Assembly: GCA_964550435.1 (NCBI GenBank)
Contig: CAZJZI010000014.1
Coordinates: 1-50,815, forward strand
Length of the DNA: 50,815 nucleotides
Source of the DNA: UBA11400 sp964550435
GTDB lineage: Bacteria > Bacteroidota > Rhodothermia > Balneolales > HLUCCA01
Direction: 5' to 3'
Shown here: in pieces, positions 27,279-35,700 of the stretch
How positions within the stretch are numbered: the stretch's first letter is position 1
Layout of the letters: the number at the start of each line of letters is the position of its first letter
The notes under the pieces: model-generated
Databases searched by the model: none
The model's input: the letters and a program-made list of their open reading frames with translations, nothing else
What the model was told of the DNA's origin: nothing
Translations under genes and position numbers: made by a program

Positions 27279-27353
27279 ATGTCAAACTGGCGCTCATTGG
27301 TTCTCAAAATTGCGATTGTTCTGGTCATAGTAGTTGTATTACTGACCGGGTGA
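27279..27353 (+). CDS. Possible 24-residue membrane peptide or broken lipoprotein leader
   Basis: ATG at 27279 opens a frame for a Ser-Asn-Trp-Arg start and a long hydrophobic run (IAIVLVIVVVLLTG), then TGA. An AGG lies about 6 nt upstream. The end LLTG-stop is where a lipobox Cys would stand (LLTGC), and one base separates TGA from TGC. The frame stays open after the TGA into the next gene, but those codons do not look like protein. It could be a small membrane peptide, a leader of the cus operon or chance. Confidence 0.25.
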   Translation: MSNWRSLVLKIAIVLVIVVVLLTG

Positions 27354-27429
27354 CTTCGCTTTTTTTTGAATTCAAATCACTTTTCAGCAATTCGGTATCT
27401 GTCAACGGAATTTCATATATTTCCGGTAG

Positions 27430-27903
27430 ATGATAGCTATGCACAAAAATACACGTTTATTCTCAGTTTTATTACTGCTTATAGGATTCCTGGCCAGTAA
27501 CCCGGTCATTGGGATGTGCATTCCTATGCTATCAGATTATCTGACTGAATCGCATACCCAAATGACTTCAGGGTGTTGCGATTCCAATGAGGAGTCATCG
27601 ACTCAAAGTCAAGCTCCAGGCGAAGTATTAGATCCACATGGGTGTGAATGTTGTGGATGTGGTTTACAGTCTGATGAATCTACTCTGCCAATTGAGAAAT
27701 CGGACTACGCTGTTGTAGGCACGCAAGTCGTTGAGCTAATCGCTTCCTGGAAGACTTCTGGTACAGTCGCTGTAGCTTCTCTTCTTCCTGATTCTGCTAT
27801 GTGGGATAATCTTCCTTCGAGATTACAATCGCCAGGCTCAGAAGCATGTTCTCAGTTACATTCACCACCACTTTTCATTCTGCACCAGGTATTGTTGAAT
27901 TAA
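27430..27903 (+). CDS. Small secreted Cys-rich protein preceding cusA
   Basis: This 157-residue protein has a hydrophobic signal (LFSVLLLLIGFLASNPVIG); ATG at 27439 is an equally good start and gives a cleaner signal. The mature part contains SGCCDSNEE, HGCECCGCGL and a C-terminal SPPLFILHQVLLN. This layout recalls the Cys-rich, PP-tailed small proteins often encoded before CusA in Bacteroidota heavy-metal operons (HYC_CC_PP-like), although the HYC motif itself is missing. The clustered Cys would bind soft metals such as Cu(I) or Ag(I) in the periplasm. The function is not established. It lies 86 bp before the cusA start with a perfect palindrome between. Confidence 0.65.
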   Translation: MIAMHKNTRLFSVLLLLIGFLASNPVIGMCIPMLSDYLTESHTQMTSGCCDSNEESSTQSQAPGEVLDPHGCECCGCGLQSDESTLPIEKSDYAVVGTQVVELIASWKTSGTVAVASLLPDSAMWDNLPSRLQSPGSEACSQLHSPPLFILHQVLLN

Positions 27904-27913
27904 ATCAATGAGA

Positions 27914-27933
27914 GTACACAATTAATTGTGTAC
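27914..27933. promoter_or_regulatory. Perfect 20-bp palindrome upstream of cusA
   Basis: GTACACAATT is followed directly by its reverse complement AATTGTGTAC, with no loop. It begins 10 bp after the stop of the Cys-rich gene and ends 56 bp before the chosen cusA ATG. A zero-loop dyad of this size is a typical operator shape rather than a terminator; no T-run follows. A second dyad CTTGC-TAGT-GCAAG lies at 27944-27957. Confidence 0.55.
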
Positions 27934-27989
27934 CTGATGAATGCTTGCTAGTGCAAGATGGTTTCATAAACATTGATACGTTCAACTGT

Positions 27990-30900
27990 ATGATTAATTC
28001 AATTATTCGTTTTTTCCTGGAGAACAAACTCATTGCAATACTGCTCTTAGTGTTGTTAGTGGGTTGGGGATTAGTAACTTCTCCATTTCGATGGGATCTA
28101 CCCATCCCATCAGATCCGGTAGCTGTAGACGCTATACCGGACATTGGCGACAATCAGCAAATCGTATTTACAGATTGGCCCGGTCGGTCACCTCAAGACA
28201 TCGACGATCAGATTACCTATCCACTTACAACAGCTCTGCTGGGAATCCCTGGTGTAAGAACCATCAGAAGTACATCTATGTTCGGATTTTCGAGCATTTA
28301 TGTGATTTTTGAAGATGACGTAGAGTTCTACTGGAGCCGGGCCAGAATTATCGAAAAGCTTAATTCATTGCCCTCCGGACTTCTTCCAGAAGATGCAAGT
28401 CCGGCTTTGGGTCCAGATGCTACGGCATTAGGACAAGTCTTCTGGTACACCCTTGAAGGTCGTGATCCTGATGGGAATCCAACAGGTGGTTGGGATCCAC
28501 ATGAACTTCGAACGATTCAGGATTTTTATCTTAAATACTCACTGGCCTCTGTTGATGGTGTTGCAGAGGTGGCAAGTATAGGAGGGTACGTACGAGAATA
28601 TCAGATCGATGTAGATCCAACAAGGCTGGTACGATACGACCTCAGTTTGCAAGATGTAGTACGAGCTGCACAGGAAAGTAATCTTGATGTTGGAGCACGT
28701 ACCATCGAAATGAACAGCGTTGAGTATATGATTAGGGGACTGGGATTCATTGAGTCAATGCAGGATCTTGAAGAATCGGTGATCACGGTCCGTGGCTCAA
28801 CACCCGTTCGAATAATGGATGTAGCAAGAGTTACTTTAGGGCCTGCACAACGACGAGGAGCTCTGGACAAAACCGGTGCTGATGCTGTAGGTGGTGTCAT
28901 CGTAGCCAGGTACGGTGCTAATCCTATGGAAGTCATTGAACGGGTCAAAGAACGAATCAATGAAGTATCAGCTGGTCTACCATCCATTACACTTGAGGAC
29001 GGTACCATCAGCAAAGTTTCTGTAGTTCCTTTCTACGATCGATCTACTCTTATTCGTGAAACTCTAGGTACGCTCGAGGAAGCACTGACGCTACAGGTCC
29101 TCATTACCATCATCGTAATTATTGTTATGGTGATGCACCTCAGAACCTCCATTTTAATTTCTGCGATGCTCCCGGTAGCGGTGCTTATGGTGTTCATCGC
29201 CATGCGTTACTTTGGAGTCGATGCGAATATTGTGGCATTGTCTGGAATCGCAATCGCTATTGGAACGATGGTAGATATGTCTATCATCCTTACTGAAAAT
29301 ATGCTCAGACATCTTGAGGAAGCGGATCCCGAAGAATCCCGTCTGGAGGTAATCTACCGTGCAGCCTCTGAAGTGAGTTCGGCTATTCTGACAGCTGTGA
29401 GTACTACTATCATAAGTTTCTTGCCTGTGTTTTTTATGGAGGCTGCCGAAGGGAAGTTATTCAGCCCACTGGCATACACTAAGACTTTTGCATTGATTTC
29501 AGCTATAGTAGTAACCTTGCTATTTATCCCTCCCTTAGCACATTGGATGTTTAAGTCACGATCAAAACACCAATCTGAATCCAATGCTACCGGGATCTTT
29601 GCAAAATTCAGGGGATATTTAACGATATACCGACTCTGGATAGCCGAAAAGCGAGTTGGATATGTCATCAACGGAATAATTTTGGTCGCTGTGGCATGGT
29701 TATTGGCGTCATTATGGATGCCACTGGGGCCTCAGAGAAGCACATTCGTGAACCTGATTTTTGTCGCTCTCATCTTGTTACTGGTACTGGTATTTTTTCA
29801 GGTTTTCATCAGATTCTATACCCGAATGTTGCGTTGGTGCCTCGAGAACAAATGGAAGTTTTTGTCGATTCCATCAATCATATTACTCATTGGAATACTC
29901 AATTGGCAAGGATTCGAAAAAGTTCTGGGTTGGACAGCCAAACCGTTCGATGCGATTGGAGTTAATGTAAGAACGACGTCTCTATACAGCGGACTCTTTC
30001 ATGCATTCCCAGGAATCGGAAAAGAGTTTATGCCTTCGCTGGATGAAGGTTCTTTCCTGCTTATGCCTACCACGATGCCTCACGCTGGAATGGAGGAAAT
30101 TATTGATCAGGTTAGAAAAATGGATATGCGTGTGGGTTCAATTCCTGAAGTCGAACAAGTTGTAGGTAAGATCGGAAGGGCCGAATCAGCTCTGGATCCA
30201 GCACCAACTAACATGTTCGAGAACCTGATAATCTACAAATCTGAATACAAACTCGATGAAAACGGACATCGCATGCGTTTTAAAGTCGATGATATGGGTG
30301 AGTTCATGTACGATGATGATGGTAACCTGATTCCTGATTCGGGGGGACAATATTTCAGACAATGGCGTGACGAAATCCGAACTCCCGATGATATTTGGGC
30401 CGAAATCATAAGTGCCGCTTCGGTCCCTGGTGTTACCTCTGCCCCTAAATTGCAGCCCATTGAAACCCGTCTGGTCATGCTTCAGACTGGTATGCGTGCA
30501 CCCATGGGAGTTAAAATCAGCGGACCGGATCTGCAGTCTATCCAGGATTTTGGCATCGAGGTCGAACGTATTCTTAAAGAGGTTCCAGGAGTCAAATCTG
30601 AAGCTGTTTTTGCTGACCGAGTGGTTGGTAAACCCTATCTGGAAATCGATTGGGACAGACAGGCACTTGCTCGTTATGGTATTTCTATCATGATGGCTCA
30701 ACAAACGTTAGAGGCCGCACTTGGCGGGAACCCAGTTACTACTACGGTAGAAGGACGTGAGCGTTATCCGGTACGAGTTCGCTATGCCCGCGAATTACGT
30801 GACAATCCGGAGGCTATTAAGGATGTATTTGTCATGAGTCCAACCGGAGCCCAGATTCCCCTCGGACAACTGGCAACCTTGAATTATGTGCCCGGACCAA

Positions 30901-31760
30901 TGGAGATCAGGAGCGAGGATACCTTTTTGATAAGCTACGTCCTGTTTGACAAAACTCCCGAAGTTGCTGAATTAACAGCCGTGAATAATGCCTCAGATGC
31001 ACTTCAACGAGCCATTTCAGATGGATCACTAAATGTACCACAAGGAGTTAGTTATACGTTTACCGGGACATTCGAAAACCAGGTTAGAGCGGAACAGCGC
31101 CTGTTATTACTGATACCCGTTGTACTGATATCAATTTTCCTGATGCTTTATTTGCAATTCCGTTCAACAGGTACAACAGCTATGATACTTACCGGAATCG
31201 CTGTCGCTTGGGCAGGTGGATTCATCATGCTTGGGCTTTATGCGCAGCCATGGTTTATGGATTTCAGTGTTTTTGGAACCAACATGCGAGATCTATTCCA
31301 AATGGGGACCGTAAACCTGAGTATAGCAGTCTGGGTAGGATTTATCGCATTATTCGGAATTGCAGTTGATGATGGGGTTGTCATTGCAACCTATTTGGAT
31401 CAGTCGCTTGCCCGAAAACAAGTGCAATCCGATGGAATATCAAAAATTTGGGAGATTCGTGAAGCTATCGTAGAAGCAGGTAACAAACGTATTCGTCCAT
31501 GTTTAATGACATCTGCGACCACGATACTTGCATTATTACCCGTTCTTACCTCAACTGGACGAGGATCTGATGTGATGATTCCCATGGCAATTCCGGCTTT
31601 TGGTGGTATGACCATTCAGTTGGTTACCCTATTCATAGTGCCGGTATTGTACTCCATGAGAGAAGAAAGACGCTTGAAAAAGTATGGCAATCTTGATTCA
31701 TCACCCATTATCGCCCTACAAAATGACTCTATCTCTACTCAAAACCAGGAGACGACATGA
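27990..31760 (+). CDS. cusA: CusA/CzcA-type heavy-metal RND efflux permease
   Basis: The frame is open from a TTG at 27945, but ATG at 27990 gives the standard start (MINSIIRFFLENKLIAILLLVLL) and 1256 residues. Diagnostic heavy-metal RND features include PDIGDNQQIVFTDWPGRSPQD, TYPLTTALLGIPGVRTIRS, FGFSSIYVIFEDD, and TM4 IAIGTMVDMSIILTEN with the relay Asp. Later come GKEFMPSLDEGSFLLMPTTM and, in the C-terminal half, GIAVDDGVVIATYLDQ. At 1256 residues it exceeds E. coli CusA (about 1047) through extra sequence, including an additional hydrophobic segment around residues 520-640 that is common in Bacteroidota forms. It exports Cu(I)/Ag(I), judged by the CopA and HMA regulator nearby. The channel gene overlaps its end by 4 bp (ATGA). 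Confidence 0.94.
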   Translation: MINSIIRFFLENKLIAILLLVLLVGWGLVTSPFRWDLPIPSDPVAVDAIPDIGDNQQIVFTDWPGRSPQDIDDQITYPLTTALLGIPGVRTIRSTSMFGFSSIYVIFEDDVEFYWSRARIIEKLNSLPSGLLPEDASPALGPDATALGQVFWYTLEGRDPDGNPTGGWDPHELRTIQDFYLKYSLASVDGVAEVASIGGYVREYQIDVDPTRLVRYDLSLQDVVRAAQESNLDVGARTIEMNSVEYMIRGLGFIESMQDLEESVITVRGSTPVRIMDVARVTLGPAQRRGALDKTGADAVGGVIVARYGANPMEVIERVKERINEVSAGLPSITLEDGTISKVSVVPFYDRSTLIRETLGTLEEALTLQVLITIIVIIVMVMHLRTSILISAMLPVAVLMVFIAMRYFGVDANIVALSGIAIAIGTMVDMSIILTENMLRHLEEADPEESRLEVIYRAASEVSSAILTAVSTTIISFLPVFFMEAAEGKLFSPLAYTKTFALISAIVVTLLFIPPLAHWMFKSRSKHQSESNATGIFAKFRGYLTIYRLWIAEKRVGYVINGIILVAVAWLLASLWMPLGPQRSTFVNLIFVALILLLVLVFFQVFIRFYTRMLRWCLENKWKFLSIPSIILLIGILNWQGFEKVLGWTAKPFDAIGVNVRTTSLYSGLFHAFPGIGKEFMPSLDEGSFLLMPTTMPHAGMEEIIDQVRKMDMRVGSIPEVEQVVGKIGRAESALDPAPTNMFENLIIYKSEYKLDENGHRMRFKVDDMGEFMYDDDGNLIPDSGGQYFRQWRDEIRTPDDIWAEIISAASVPGVTSAPKLQPIETRLVMLQTGMRAPMGVKISGPDLQSIQDFGIEVERILKEVPGVKSEAVFADRVVGKPYLEIDWDRQALARYGISIMMAQQTLEAALGGNPVTTTVEGRERYPVRVRYARELRDNPEAIKDVFVMSPTGAQIPLGQLATLNYVPGPMEIRSEDTFLISYVLFDKTPEVAELTAVNNASDALQRAISDGSLNVPQGVSYTFTGTFENQVRAEQRLLLLIPVVLISIFLMLYLQFRSTGTTAMILTGIAVAWAGGFIMLGLYAQPWFMDFSVFGTNMRDLFQMGTVNLSIAVWVGFIALFGIAVDDGVVIATYLDQSLARKQVQSDGISKIWEIREAIVEAGNKRIRPCLMTSATTILALLPVLTSTGRGSDVMIPMAIPAFGGMTIQLVTLFIVPVLYSMREERRLKKYGNLDSSPIIALQNDSISTQNQETT

Positions 31761-33127
31761 TGAAAACGAGAATTATTAATGCCAAAAGACACCTCATACG
31801 TTTTTTGTTCGTGGTTCACATGTTGCTATTGGGTTCTTCATCTCTATTTGCCCAGCAGTTTCCAAATATGACCTATGAAGAGTCTAGGCTGATTACCGGT
31901 GATTATAAACTTCCTGAGTTCACAGGTGTTTCCAATGACACACTTTTGACCAGATATTTAATGATTGCCTACGAACAAAGTGATGCCTTACGTGCTGCAT
32001 TCAATGGTTGGCTGGCTGTCCGAAGTCGAAGTGAACAAGCCGGATTCCTTCCGGAACCTGAAGTCATGTTCCGGTATTTTCTTAATCCGAAAGCGTACGA
32101 TGGACCTTTTGCACAAGCTTCAATAGGTGTCGTGCAGATGTTTCCATGGTCTGGCGTTCGAGGCGAAGAAAGAACCGGCGCCGAACTCCTTGCACAAGCT
32201 CGATGGCAGCAAGTCGAAGCCGCCCGACTGGATGTCTATGAACGAACTAAATCAGCATGGTATACCCTCAATTTAGTTTTCAGACATAAAGAACACTATG
32301 CCGAACATCTTGAGTGGGTGAGAAGACTCGAACGATTGACTCGTAGCCGAGTAGAGTCTGGGTATGCATCCCGTGCCGATATGCTTCAATTAGAAATTGA
32401 ACGAACAGAGATTCAATCAATGATAGATGCCCTGGATGTGTCATATCGTGGGGAGCTTGCCCGTATGAATGCGTTATTAAATCGTCCTGCCGAATCAGAA
32501 GTAGATTTGCCGGCAGGTAGACCCGAACTGGATTGGGAGCTTCCATTTGCCCAAACAGCTCGTGCTGCCTCGCGTTTGAGCCCAGCCATAATCGAACTTG
32601 AACTTATGACTAAAGCTGCGGCTTCGAGGGTTAAACTAGCGAATAAGCAAAGATATCCAATGATAGGTGTGGGTGCTGAAATCATGGGTTCTAACTCGAG
32701 TATGATGATGGATGGAAGCCGGATTCCGATTTATGCTACAGTTACTCTCAGGCTTCCGGTGTGGAGATCCAAGTACCGTGCTATGGTACGAGAAGCCGAA
32801 GCCGAGGAACGAATGTTTGCCTCAGAAAAAGATGCCATGAGTCGTGAAATTGAGTCAGAAGTTGCCATGCTCCTGGCAGATTATGAAGAGGCTGAATTAA
32901 GCGTCAAACGCTACCGTGATACGATGCTTCCGAGATCTCGGGAGCTGACTGATTTGCTGTTACTGGATTATAGTAATGGACGCGTCCGAATGGACGAAGT
33001 TATTCAGGCACGTCGACGTTCGGTTGAGTACGCGACGTATCTTGAAGACGCGCTTTTTGATCGAAATATGATTGTCGTTGCATTGGAACGACTTACAGCT
33101 AAAGAATTTGAACCATCTGGTGAATAA
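31757..33127 (+). CDS. TolC/CusC-family outer-membrane efflux channel
   Basis: The protein has 456 residues. A signal peptide (about residues 12-33, FLFVVHMLLLGSSSLFAQ) is followed by the two OEP halves with long amphipathic helices: ERLTRSRVESGYASRADMLQLEIE and, in the second half, LTDLLLLDYSNGRVRMDEVIQARR. The AxxARxxPSL-like region and PVWRSKYRAMVREAEAEE match metal-efflux TolC relatives. It has no lipobox Cys, unlike E. coli CusC. It starts inside the end of cusA (ATGA overlap) and its stop is 1 bp before the adaptor start, so the three are translationally coupled. Confidence 0.9.
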   Translation: MMKTRIINAKRHLIRFLFVVHMLLLGSSSLFAQQFPNMTYEESRLITGDYKLPEFTGVSNDTLLTRYLMIAYEQSDALRAAFNGWLAVRSRSEQAGFLPEPEVMFRYFLNPKAYDGPFAQASIGVVQMFPWSGVRGEERTGAELLAQARWQQVEAARLDVYERTKSAWYTLNLVFRHKEHYAEHLEWVRRLERLTRSRVESGYASRADMLQLEIERTEIQSMIDALDVSYRGELARMNALLNRPAESEVDLPAGRPELDWELPFAQTARAASRLSPAIIELELMTKAAASRVKLANKQRYPMIGVGAEIMGSNSSMMMDGSRIPIYATVTLRLPVWRSKYRAMVREAEAEERMFASEKDAMSREIESEVAMLLADYEEAELSVKRYRDTMLPRSRELTDLLLLDYSNGRVRMDEVIQARRRSVEYATYLEDALFDRNMIVVALERLTAKEFEPSGE

Positions 33128-33128
33128 C

Positions 33129-34949
33129 ATGAAACAGTACAAAACAGTAATTACGTATGGTGTTACCCTTATTGTAGGGTTGCTAACAGGATATCTGATT
33201 TTTTCAGGATCAGGTGTTGCAGATCCACATGCAGGACATGCACATGCTGAAGGATCAACAGAAGAAAACACGGTCTGGACTTGCTCAATGCATCCACAGA
33301 TACGTCAGAATGAACCAGGGATTTGTCCAATATGTGCTATGGACTTAATTCCGGCAAGCTCGGGTGGATCCGATTCGGGAGACCAATATACCCTCACGAT
33401 GACTCCAGAGGCAGTACGATTGGCTGAAATTAGAACAACCGAGGTTAGATCGGAAGCTCCTGTAAAGCAAGTTCGTGTACCTGGAATGGTAAGAGTAGCC
33501 GAGGATCGTCTTTCAGTGGTCAGTGCTCAATTCTCTGGACGAGTGGTAACACAACAAGCTGATTACACAGGTCGCATTATCAAAGAAGGCGAGCCGTTAT
33601 TGTCGATTTGGTCACCAGACTTGATTGCAGCACAACGAGAACTATTGGATGCTGCAAAGGTGAGTGACCATACTGGAATGGAAGACATGGACCACGAGAA
33701 TATGGATAATATGGATGATGTCCTCTTGATGGCAGCCAGAAGTAAACTTAGATTCTGGCAGATAACCGACGAACAGATCACAGCTATTGAACGTGGAGGT
33801 GTTGTTTTAAATGAAGTCAACATTCTGGCTCCACGATCGGGTGTGATTATAAATCGGAATGTACGTCCTGATGATGTTATAAGTCCAGGAATGGTGCTTT
33901 ATGAGATTGCAGATTTGTCGAAAGTCTGGTTGGAATTCGAAGTTTATGAACAGGATCTCTCATTGGTACGTCCAGGAGTGCGTGTCCGATATGGTGCGCA
34001 GGGATTGGGGGATGAACGACTGAGTGGTACGGTAAGTTGGGTGGATCCGATATTGGATGTAGACAGGAGAACCGCACGTGTGCGTGTTGAAGTAAACAAC
34101 GGCGAGGGCCGATGGCTTCCGGGCATGTTATTGTCTGGAATAATCGAAGTGCCAATGGGACGCGAACAGGTTGTTGTTCCAGAGTCGGCGGTTCTGTGGA
34201 CCGGTCGTCGGTCGGTTGTTTATACTGCTGCAGATGATTCTGGTGACCCTGTTTTCACATTCAAGGAGGTCGTTCTCGGCGACCGAGTTGGCGACAACAG
34301 AATCGTCACCTCGGGCCTGGAGCCTGGTCAACGCGTTGTCACGAACGGTGCATTTAAGATCGATGCAGAGTTTCAGCTACGGGACAAATTCAGTATGCTG
34401 AATCGTGGTATGGATGTGCGTCGCGCCGTTCTGGAAGGAGATGGGCCCGGAGCATTGATCGATGCCGAGGGCAACGAGCTTTCGTCGTTGCGCGATCAGA
34501 CCGGAGCGGCATTCAGGTCAGAGCTTGATGGCCTTCTTGATGGATATTTCAAGGTAAAGGATGCGCTGTTTGCATCAGATGCTAACGCCTCGATGCGTGA
34601 GGTGCGTGGTTTACGGCAGGTGTTGGGGTCGGTTCAGGGAGAGGGTCTGGGCGGGGAAGCTCGCGAGCAATGGACATTGTATCGCGAACGGCTTCGGGAC
34701 GTGATCGAAGCCTGGATGCAATCTGGCGATATTGAACAGCAACGGAGTCAGTTTTTTAATCTTAGCAGAACGATGTTCGAGGTGGTAGAGCGCTATGGAG
34801 TGAATGGCGTCGTCTGGCACCAATATTGTCCGATGGCATTTGATAATACCGGCGCCACTTGGCTTAATCGCCGTGAGCAAATCGAGAATCCATATTTACC
34901 TGAAACCATGGCTGGTTGTGGAGAAGTACTCTCTCGAGTCAGTCTGTGA
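33129..34949 (+). CDS. cusB: CusB-type adaptor with heavy-metal-binding domain and C-terminal DUF3347
   Basis: I start at ATG 33129, directly after the channel gene; the longer frame from 33072 would overlap it. The product has 606 residues. A TM anchor (8-26) is followed by a His-rich stretch (DPHAGHAHAEG) and a small metal-binding domain, WTCSMHPQIRQNEPGICPIC, with Cys52, Cys66 and Cys69. Residues about 80-440 are the membrane-fusion barrel, hairpin and lipoyl parts (VSAQFSGRV, NILAPRSGVIINRNV, VWLEFEVYEQDL, LPGMLLSGIIEVP). Residues about 455-600 are a DUF3347 domain ending WHQYCPMAFDN and AGCGEV. It bridges CusA and the channel and probably passes Cu(I). The 3' third is visibly richer in GC than the rest. 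Confidence 0.92.
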   Translation: MKQYKTVITYGVTLIVGLLTGYLIFSGSGVADPHAGHAHAEGSTEENTVWTCSMHPQIRQNEPGICPICAMDLIPASSGGSDSGDQYTLTMTPEAVRLAEIRTTEVRSEAPVKQVRVPGMVRVAEDRLSVVSAQFSGRVVTQQADYTGRIIKEGEPLLSIWSPDLIAAQRELLDAAKVSDHTGMEDMDHENMDNMDDVLLMAARSKLRFWQITDEQITAIERGGVVLNEVNILAPRSGVIINRNVRPDDVISPGMVLYEIADLSKVWLEFEVYEQDLSLVRPGVRVRYGAQGLGDERLSGTVSWVDPILDVDRRTARVRVEVNNGEGRWLPGMLLSGIIEVPMGREQVVVPESAVLWTGRRSVVYTAADDSGDPVFTFKEVVLGDRVGDNRIVTSGLEPGQRVVTNGAFKIDAEFQLRDKFSMLNRGMDVRRAVLEGDGPGALIDAEGNELSSLRDQTGAAFRSELDGLLDGYFKVKDALFASDANASMREVRGLRQVLGSVQGEGLGGEAREQWTLYRERLRDVIEAWMQSGDIEQQRSQFFNLSRTMFEVVERYGVNGVVWHQYCPMAFDNTGATWLNRREQIENPYLPETMAGCGEVLSRVSL

Positions 34950-35024
34950 TTACACAAACTTATCTAACTAACATATAAATTTTAATAGCTTTACATTTAA
35001 CTCATAAACCTAATACATACAACT

Positions 35025-35594
35025 ATGAAAACATATCTATCCGCAATCGCTTTATCGCTTTTGCTAATTTCTTGTGGCGGAGCTGAGTCCGAATCACAAT
35101 CAACGGCCGATTCTACTGCAGCAGCCCCAGTAGCTGAAGCAGCACTTCCAACTCCTGATAGTTTTAGGAATTCTTTTTTGACCACACTTGACGCCTATTT
35201 CGAATTAAAAGATGCCTTGGTGCAAACAGATGCTGCTTTAGCATCGAATAAAGCTCAGGCTTTGCTTGCAGCTATGCAGCAAGTAGACACTAACGGACTA
35301 TCTGCCGAGGCAGCAATGCTTTGGGAGGTTGCAGGTAAAGATGCTATGACTGCCGCTGAAAGTCTGACTGCAGATTCCGATGTAGAGGTACAACGAGAGC
35401 ATTTTGAACCTTTATCGAATGCACTCATTGACATGGTTAAATCTTTCGGACCATTCAACAATGTTGTCTATGTACAACGTTGCCCGATGGTGCGCGGTGG
35501 ATCAGCTGATTGGCTTAGTAAAGAAGAACAGATCATGAATCCATATCATGGATCAAGAATGTTAAACTGTGGCTCGGTAATTGAAAGAATCTGA
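35025..35594 (+). CDS. DUF3347-domain lipoprotein
   Basis: The protein has 189 residues, an SPII signal (LSLLLISCGG, Cys at residue 17) and a Ser/Ala-rich tether. From about residue 50 a four-helix-type DUF3347 domain runs to the end: TLDAYFELKDALVQTDAALA, VQREHFEPLSNALIDMVKSFG, VYVQRCPMVRGG-SADWLSKEEQ and MNPYHGSRMLNCGSV. The last part parallels the CusB C-terminus (QYCPMAFDN-TGATWLNRREQ, NPYLPETMAGCGEV), so one is a copy of the other's domain. The conserved Cys-Pro-Met and the distal Cys could bind Cu(I). It probably acts as a periplasmic copper chaperone or buffer for the Cus pump. It is the last gene of the copper island; a terminator follows. Confidence 0.88.
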   Translation: MKTYLSAIALSLLLISCGGAESESQSTADSTAAAPVAEAALPTPDSFRNSFLTTLDAYFELKDALVQTDAALASNKAQALLAAMQQVDTNGLSAEAAMLWEVAGKDAMTAAESLTADSDVEVQREHFEPLSNALIDMVKSFGPFNNVVYVQRCPMVRGGSADWLSKEEQIMNPYHGSRMLNCGSVIERI

Positions 35595-35624
35595 TCGATC
35601 TCAGAACAGTTTAGGCCACTTAAT

Positions 35625-35662
35625 AAGAAAGGCTTGTGCGGTTTTCCACACAAGCCTTTCTT
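35625..35662. terminator. Bidirectional terminator, copper operon / isocitrate dehydrogenase
   Basis: AAGAAAGGCTTGTG (35625-35638) pairs perfectly with CACAAGCCTTTCTT (35649-35662) over 14 bp; the loop region contains a further GG/CC pair around TTTT. It lies between convergent stops at 35594 and 35701. Confidence 0.88.
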
Positions 35663-35700
35663 AATTATTTATTCCAGTTGGCCGCTGATATTCAACATAT

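Noticed and set aside
27279..27500. Selenocysteine read-through of TGA after the 24-codon ORF
   Set aside because: Codons after the TGA do not look like protein, no SECIS-like hairpin is obvious, and the frame overlaps the next gene.
27945..27989. TTG start for cusA, 15 codons upstream
   Set aside because: The added residues are not hydrophobic or family-like, and the ATG at 27990 gives the standard N-terminus.
33072..33128. Upstream start for cusB overlapping the channel gene
   Set aside because: The ATG at 33129 follows the channel stop by 1 bp and begins the membrane anchor directly.
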